Shown here piece after piece: positions 5,047 through 9,116 of a stretch of 9,116 nt of DNA (position 1 is the first letter of the stretch; each line of letters opens with the position of its first letter). The stretch is from assembly GCA_039934875.1 (NCBI GenBank), contig JBDTLH010000291.1:1-9116 (forward strand), written 5' to 3'. The notes under the pieces were generated by a model. It was given only the letters and a program-made list of their open reading frames with translations, was not told the origin of the DNA and did no database searches. Both the position numbers and the translations under genes were made by a program. Origin of the DNA: JBDTLH01 sp039934875. GTDB lineage: Bacteria > Acidobacteriota > Terriglobia > Terriglobales > Acidobacteriaceae.

Positions 5047-8000
5047 TCTCCACCTTCAGGGGCAGCGCTGTGCGCACAATCGCATAGAGCACGGGAATCA
5101 CCAGCAGGTTGAGAAACGTCGATACGATCATTCCTCCGACGACAGTTGTACCCACCGAATGGCGTCCCGCCGAACCGGAGCCGGTCGCGAACACCAGCGG
5201 CAGCACGCCGAGAATAAAGGCAATCGAGGTCATCAGAATCGGACGCAGGCGCAGGCGCGAGGCCTCGATGGCCGCTTCCATGACGCTCTTGCCCTGCTGC
5301 TGCAACTGCTCCGCGAACTCGACGATGAGGATGGCGTTTTTGCTGGAGAGGCCGATCAACATCACCAGCCCCACCTGGCAGTAAACGTCATTTTGCAGCC
5401 CCCGCAAGGATTGCGCGCCCAACGCTCCGAAGATCGCCATCGGCACCGCCAGCAGGATCACGAAGGGCAGCACGAAACTCTCATACTGTGCGGAGAGGGT
5501 CAGATATACCACGAGGATCCCTAGCCCGAAGAGTATGACGGATTGGCTGCCGGACTGCAGCTCCTCAAGCGCCAGGCCGGTCCATTGATAAGAATATCCC
5601 TGCGGCAGCACTTGCTTGGCCACCTCTCCCATGGCGACGATGGCCTGCCCGGAGCTGTATCCCGGCGAGGCGCTGCCGTTGATCTCGGCGCTGCGGAATA
5701 TATCGTAATGATTAATCACGCTGGCGGTCGCGGACTCTTTCACCGTAACCAGCGACTCAAGCGGCACCATTTGTCCGCTGTCGGCGCGCACGTAATACTC
5801 TTTGAGGTCCTGCGCGGAGTTGCGGAATTGCTTGTCCGCCTGCACATAGACCCGGTACGAACGATTGTTGAAATCGAAATCGTTGACGTACTGCGAGCCC
5901 ATGTAAACCTGCATGGCTGAGGCAATCTGGGTGAAGGAGACGCCGAGGCTCTTCGCCTTCTCCCGGTCGACAGTCACGTTGTATTGCGGATCGCGCGCGC
6001 TGTAGAGCGAAAATATACCAGTCAGGTCCTTGCGTTGGCGCGCGGCGGCCATGAATTTGTTGAGCACCACCTGCAGGTCTTCAAGCGATCCGGTACCCGT
6101 CTGCTGCAGCTCGAACTGGAAGCCGCCAAAGTTGCCGAGGCCTTGAATGGGCGGGGGATTGAACGGTATGGCAATCGTTTGCGGCACCGAAAGCAGCGGC
6201 CCGCGGTTGCGCTCGATGATGGCGTCCGCGGAATCGTTCTTGCCCTTGCGCAGCCCAATGTCCTTGAGGTTGACGAAGATCAATCCCTGGTTCGCCGCCG
6301 CGCCGGAAAAGCTGAACCCCGGCACCGCGAACACACCTTGGATATCTTTGTCGCGCCCCAGAATCGCGGCAACTTTTCCTATCGCATTGGTGGTGAAATC
6401 GAGCGATGAGCCAGGCGGCGTCTGCGCCTGCACGATGAAGTAATTCAGGTCCTCGTTGGGAACGAAGCTGGTGGGCACAGTTTTGTAAAGCCACACCGCC
6501 CCGGCGAGCCCCAGGAAAAAGAAGACGACCACAATGGCCTTGTGGTTTTCGAGGGTGCGCAACAAGCGCACGTAACCGCGGTTGGTGGCTTCGATCACGG
6601 ACTCTATGGCGGCGAATAAGCGGTTGCGCTTGCCCTTTCTGGGGCGCAGCAGCAATCCCGCCAACGCGGGCGACAGGGTAAGCGAGTTGAACGCGGAGAG
6701 CGCGATGGAAAACGCGATGGTCAGGGCGAACTGCTGGTAAAGCTTTCCCGTGGTGCCGGGGAAGAGCGAGACCGGCAGGAAGACGGCGATCAGCACGATC
6801 GAAGTCGCGATCACGGCGCCGGTAACTTCGCTCATCGCCACCCGTGCGGCCTGATGCGGCTCGGTGATGCCCTCTTCCAGATGGCGTTCCACATTCTCAA
6901 TCACCACGATGGCGTCATCCACCACCAGACCAGTGGCGAGAGTAATGCCGAAGAGGGTCAGCGTGTTGATGGAGAAGCCGAATAACTTGATGAATGCGAA
7001 CGCACCCACCAGAGAGACCGGAATGGTGATCGCCGGTATCAGCGTGCTCCGCCAGCCCTGCAGAAACAGGAAGATAACGATAATCACGATGACGATCGCC
7101 TCGACCAGGGTCTTCAGCACCTCGGTGATGGAGTCGCTGACCGCGGTGGTGGTATCGAACGCGACCTGATACTGCAATCCCGGGGGAAACTGCGTCTTCA
7201 ACTGGTTGAGGGTCGCCATCACGCCCTTATATACGTCGAGCGCGTTGGCGTTGGTGAGCTGCTGCACACCCAGTCCGATGGCCGAATATCCGTTATAGGT
7301 GAGATTGGAGCTGTAGGTCTCCGCACCCAGCTCCGCCCGGCCCACGTCGCGCACCCGCACCAGCGATCCATCCGCCGAGCGCTGCACGACAACGTTGTCG
7401 AACTCACTGACGCTGTTCAATCGCCCGCTGGCGCGGACGCTGATCTGATAACCCTGGTTGGGCGTCGAAGGCGACTGGCCCACCGCGCCCGCCGCTACCT
7501 GCACGTTTTGTTCCTGGAGGGCGGAGATTACATCCGATGCGGTGAGCTTTCGCTTCGCCAGCTTGTCGGGGTCGAGCCAAATCCGCATGGCGAACTTGCG
7601 CTCGCCGAAGATGACCACATCGCCTACGCCCGACACACGCTTGAGCGCGTCTTTCACATATACATCGAGATAATTGCTGACGAACAGATTGTCGTAGCGC
7701 CCGTCGGGCGAATAGAAGCCGATCGCCATGATGAATGTGCCGGAGTTCTTGGTCACGGTCACACCGGTCTGCTGCACCGCCCCCGGCAACCGCCCCAGCG
7801 TAGAAGACGCCCGGTTCTGCACGTCCACCGCGGCGATGTCCAGGTCGCGGCTCAAGTCGAAGGTGGCGACGATGGAGCTGGTCCCGAAGTTGGTCGAGCT
7901 GGAGGTGATATAGCGCATCCCCTCGGCGCCGTTGATCGCCTGCTCCAAGATCGTAGTGACTGTCGTTTCCACAGTCTGCGCGTCCGCGCCCACGTAGTCG

Positions 8001-8143
8001 CTGCTGACCGTGACCTGCGGCGGCGCAAGATTAGGAAATTGCGCGATGGGCAGTGACGGGATGGAGACTGCGCCCGCCAGAATAATTAACAGCGAACATA
8101 CGGTGGCAAAGACCGGGCGGCTAATAAAGAAATTTACGAACAT
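5009..8143 (-). CDS. RND multidrug efflux pump, inner-membrane subunit (HAE1/AcrB family)
   Basis: The 1044-aa product has full AcrB-type length. It begins MFVNFFISRPVFATV, the usual opening: a short amphipathic helix, then the first membrane helix (about 10-28). Two periplasmic porter regions (about 30-335 and 560-865) alternate with two six-helix blocks (about 340-555 and 868-1030). The proton-relay residues are present: D409 and D410 in helix 4 (VVDDAIVVIENVERH), K935 in helix 10 (GLSSKNAILIVEF), and R965 and T972 in helix 11 (RLRPILMTS). Phenylalanines lining the AcrB drug pocket have counterparts at F137, F179, F605, F610, F612 and F623, and the switch loop is intact at about 608-618. 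This favours organic drug-like substrates over the metal-exporting CusA type. It should use the proton motive force to expel compounds with the adaptor encoded just upstream. Its ATG directly follows the adaptor stop (TAA-ATG), so translation is probably coupled. No frameshift or lost motif was seen. Specific substrates cannot be told. Confidence 0.97.
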   Translation of the reverse strand: MFVNFFISRPVFATVCSLLIILAGAVSIPSLPIAQFPNLAPPQVTVSSDYVGADAQTVETTVTTILEQAINGAEGMRYITSSSTNFGTSSIVATFDLSRDLDIAAVDVQNRASSTLGRLPGAVQQTGVTVTKNSGTFIMAIGFYSPDGRYDNLFVSNYLDVYVKDALKRVSGVGDVVIFGERKFAMRIWLDPDKLAKRKLTASDVISALQEQNVQVAAGAVGQSPSTPNQGYQISVRASGRLNSVSEFDNVVVQRSADGSLVRVRDVGRAELGAETYSSNLTYNGYSAIGLGVQQLTNANALDVYKGVMATLNQLKTQFPPGLQYQVAFDTTTAVSDSITEVLKTLVEAIVIVIIVIFLFLQGWRSTLIPAITIPVSLVGAFAFIKLFGFSINTLTLFGITLATGLVVDDAIVVIENVERHLEEGITEPHQAARVAMSEVTGAVIATSIVLIAVFLPVSLFPGTTGKLYQQFALTIAFSIALSAFNSLTLSPALAGLLLRPRKGKRNRLFAAIESVIEATNRGYVRLLRTLENHKAIVVVFFFLGLAGAVWLYKTVPTSFVPNEDLNYFIVQAQTPPGSSLDFTTNAIGKVAAILGRDKDIQGVFAVPGFSFSGAAANQGLIFVNLKDIGLRKGKNDSADAIIERNRGPLLSVPQTIAIPFNPPPIQGLGNFGGFQFELQQTGTGSLEDLQVVLNKFMAAARQRKDLTGIFSLYSARDPQYNVTVDREKAKSLGVSFTQIASAMQVYMGSQYVNDFDFNNRSYRVYVQADKQFRNSAQDLKEYYVRADSGQMVPLESLVTVKESATASVINHYDIFRSAEINGSASPGYSSGQAIVAMGEVAKQVLPQGYSYQWTGLALEELQSGSQSVILFGLGILVVYLTLSAQYESFVLPFVILLAVPMAIFGALGAQSLRGLQNDVYCQVGLVMLIGLSSKNAILIVEFAEQLQQQGKSVMEAAIEASRLRLRPILMTSIAFILGVLPLVFATGSGSAGRHSVGTTVVGGMIVSTFLNLLVIPVLYAIVRTALPLKVESGVGEAVPVTES

Positions 8144-9116
8144 TTATCGGGTACCCTGTGCGTTGGTGGTGCCTTTGGCCCCTCCCGGAGCGGTGGCGGC
8201 CCGGCCGCTCTTGGCCTTAGTCTCAGGCACGCTCGGGGAACCCGCCGCCGCCGCCGCCGCGGCATTCGTCTGCCCCGGAGGTGCGCCCGCGAGCGGCTTC
8301 ACCGGAACTCCCTGCGCCAACAGGTTCACTCCGCTGACAATCAGTTGATCACCGGGTTTGAGCCCACCCTCCACCACGTAATCATTTCCCTGAATGGAGC
8401 TCGTCGTTAACGAAACCTGGTCCGCGATATCCTGGCCCTTGTCGTTTTTGCCCACTACGAAGGCGAATATCGCATTCGATTGCCGGCTCACGCTCAACAC
8501 CGGCACCAGCACCGCCTGGATCTGCTTCCAGATAATCCGCGTGTGTACCACCTGCATGTTGCGGAAGCGTTTGTCTCCGGCGGGCACCGCCGCTTTTACC
8601 AGCAGCAACTGGCTCGCCGGGTCCACCCGCGGAGAGACGAAAGTGATCTTGGTGTCCACCGGCGTTCCATCATCGGTCAGGATCTGCACCGGGGTTCCCA
8701 GTTTCACCTCGGACGCCCGTTCGGTGGGGATACTGATGTAGTCTTCCAGCCCCGCGCCGGTATCGAGGGTGGTCAGCAGGGTGGTGTTCACCACGTGATC
8801 GCCCACCTTCACCGGAATATCGCCTACGGTGCCATCGCCCCCCGCGCGAATCGTGTAGTAACGCAACTCGGTAGCTTGCGCATTTACAGTGGCATGGAGA
8901 GAATTCAGGTTCGCCACCGCGCTGTTATATGCAGTCTGTGCGTTGTCGAGGTCCTGCTTGGCGACCACCTTCGCGTTATAAAGCGCCTGCACCCGGTCGA
9001 GATTGGTCTTGGCGTATGCCGCTTGCGCCTTCTGCTGCTCGACTGTCGCCTCGGCGCTGTTGACCGTCGCCTGCTGCTTGCTCGGGTCCAACAGCATCAA
9101 GGGCTGGCCCGCCTTG
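8144..9116 (-). CDS. RND efflux periplasmic adaptor (membrane fusion protein), N-terminus beyond window
   Basis: About 323 residues are visible; the reading frame is still open at the right edge, so the signal sequence and the first lipoyl half are missing. The in-frame TTG and ATG near 9095-9100 are internal codons, since the upstream residues (KAGQPL) match the usual adaptor lead-in. Counting from that TTG: a coiled-coil hairpin of Ala/Gln/Asn-rich heptads at about 7-77, the second lipoyl half (RAGGDGTVGDIPVKVGDHV at 85-103), then a beta-barrel and membrane-proximal domain to about 270. The tip of the hairpin reads RVQALYNAKVVAK, the position of the TolC-contacting R-L-S motif. The family serine is Ala here. 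The last 45 or so residues are a low-complexity Ala/Gly/Pro/Thr tail. The protein links the pump to an outer-membrane channel. It is the first visible gene of the unit, ending at the pump start codon. Confidence 0.93.
   Translation of the reverse strand, partial: KAGQPLMLLDPSKQQATVNSAEATVEQQKAQAAYAKTNLDRVQALYNAKVVAKQDLDNAQTAYNSAVANLNSLHATVNAQATELRYYTIRAGGDGTVGDIPVKVGDHVVNTTLLTTLDTGAGLEDYISIPTERASEVKLGTPVQILTDDGTPVDTKITFVSPRVDPASQLLLVKAAVPAGDKRFRNMQVVHTRIIWKQIQAVLVPVLSVSRQSNAIFAFVVGKNDKGQDIADQVSLTTSSIQGNDYVVEGGLKPGDQLIVSGVNLLAQGVPVKPLAGAPPGQTNAAAAAAAGSPSVPETKAKSGRAATAPGGAKGTTNAQGTR
8242..8259. repeat. Trinucleotide repeat (CCG x6) in the adaptor gene
   Basis: Six CCG units (GCG codons on the coding strand), joined to a neighbouring GCC, encode a run of seven alanines in the adaptor's C-terminal tail. 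Slippage by whole units would alter tail length without breaking the frame. Confidence 0.75.

Noticed and set aside
5984..6409. Plus-strand open frames within the RND pump gene (also 7508-8056)
   Set aside because: They sit antisense to an intact AcrB-type gene and show no protein family features.
5009..9116. Heavy-metal efflux (CusA/CzcA type) assignment for the RND system
   Set aside because: The pump keeps the AcrB-like pocket phenylalanines and switch loop, and the adaptor shows no metal-binding His/Met-rich extension in the visible part.

Overview
The window looks like chromosomal DNA of a Gram-negative, moderately GC-rich bacterium. It encodes a Sec-exported outer-membrane beta-barrel-type protein, two exported putative hydrolases, and an RND-type tripartite efflux system. 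The style of these proteins resembles Acidobacteriota (soil Terriglobia-like lineages). That placement rests on remembered similarity and is inference only. No rRNA, tRNA, CRISPR array, transposase or phage gene was seen.

Layout. (1) Bases 1-108 hold a 7-bp hairpin and the leader of a three-gene plus-strand cluster. (2) Bases 109-1947 encode an outer-membrane barrel-like protein, a 190-aa four-helix membrane protein and a 115-aa three-helix membrane protein. The last two overlap by 4 bp (ATGA), and all three have good Shine-Dalgarno sites. (3) Bases 1958-3412 on the minus strand encode a secreted 484-aa protein with a His-then-Cys arrangement typical of permuted papain-fold (NlpC/P60-, LRAT- or YiiX-like) enzymes. 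It converges on the first cluster with only 10 bp between stop codons. (4) Divergent from it, across 119 bp, bases 3532-4824 encode a secreted zinc-dependent phospholipase C-like protein with a near-complete set of metal ligands. (5) Bases 4825-5008 hold a 14-bp tandem repeat and a doubtful small minus-strand ORF. (6) Bases 5009-9116 on the minus strand hold an RND (HAE1, AcrB-like) pump gene, preceded without any gap by its periplasmic adaptor gene, which runs off the right edge. No TolC-type outer-membrane channel gene is present in the window.

How the genes work together. The adaptor and pump form one transcription unit and should form an inner-membrane and periplasmic efflux assembly. The divergent hydrolase pair suggests extracytoplasmic cleavage of lipids or amide/ester bonds, possibly under shared control, but no common operator is visible. 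The three-gene cluster at the left, with one barrel-like protein and two small membrane proteins of unknown function, is the least explained part. It is the best candidate for an undescribed module, although the sequence alone gives no biochemical role.
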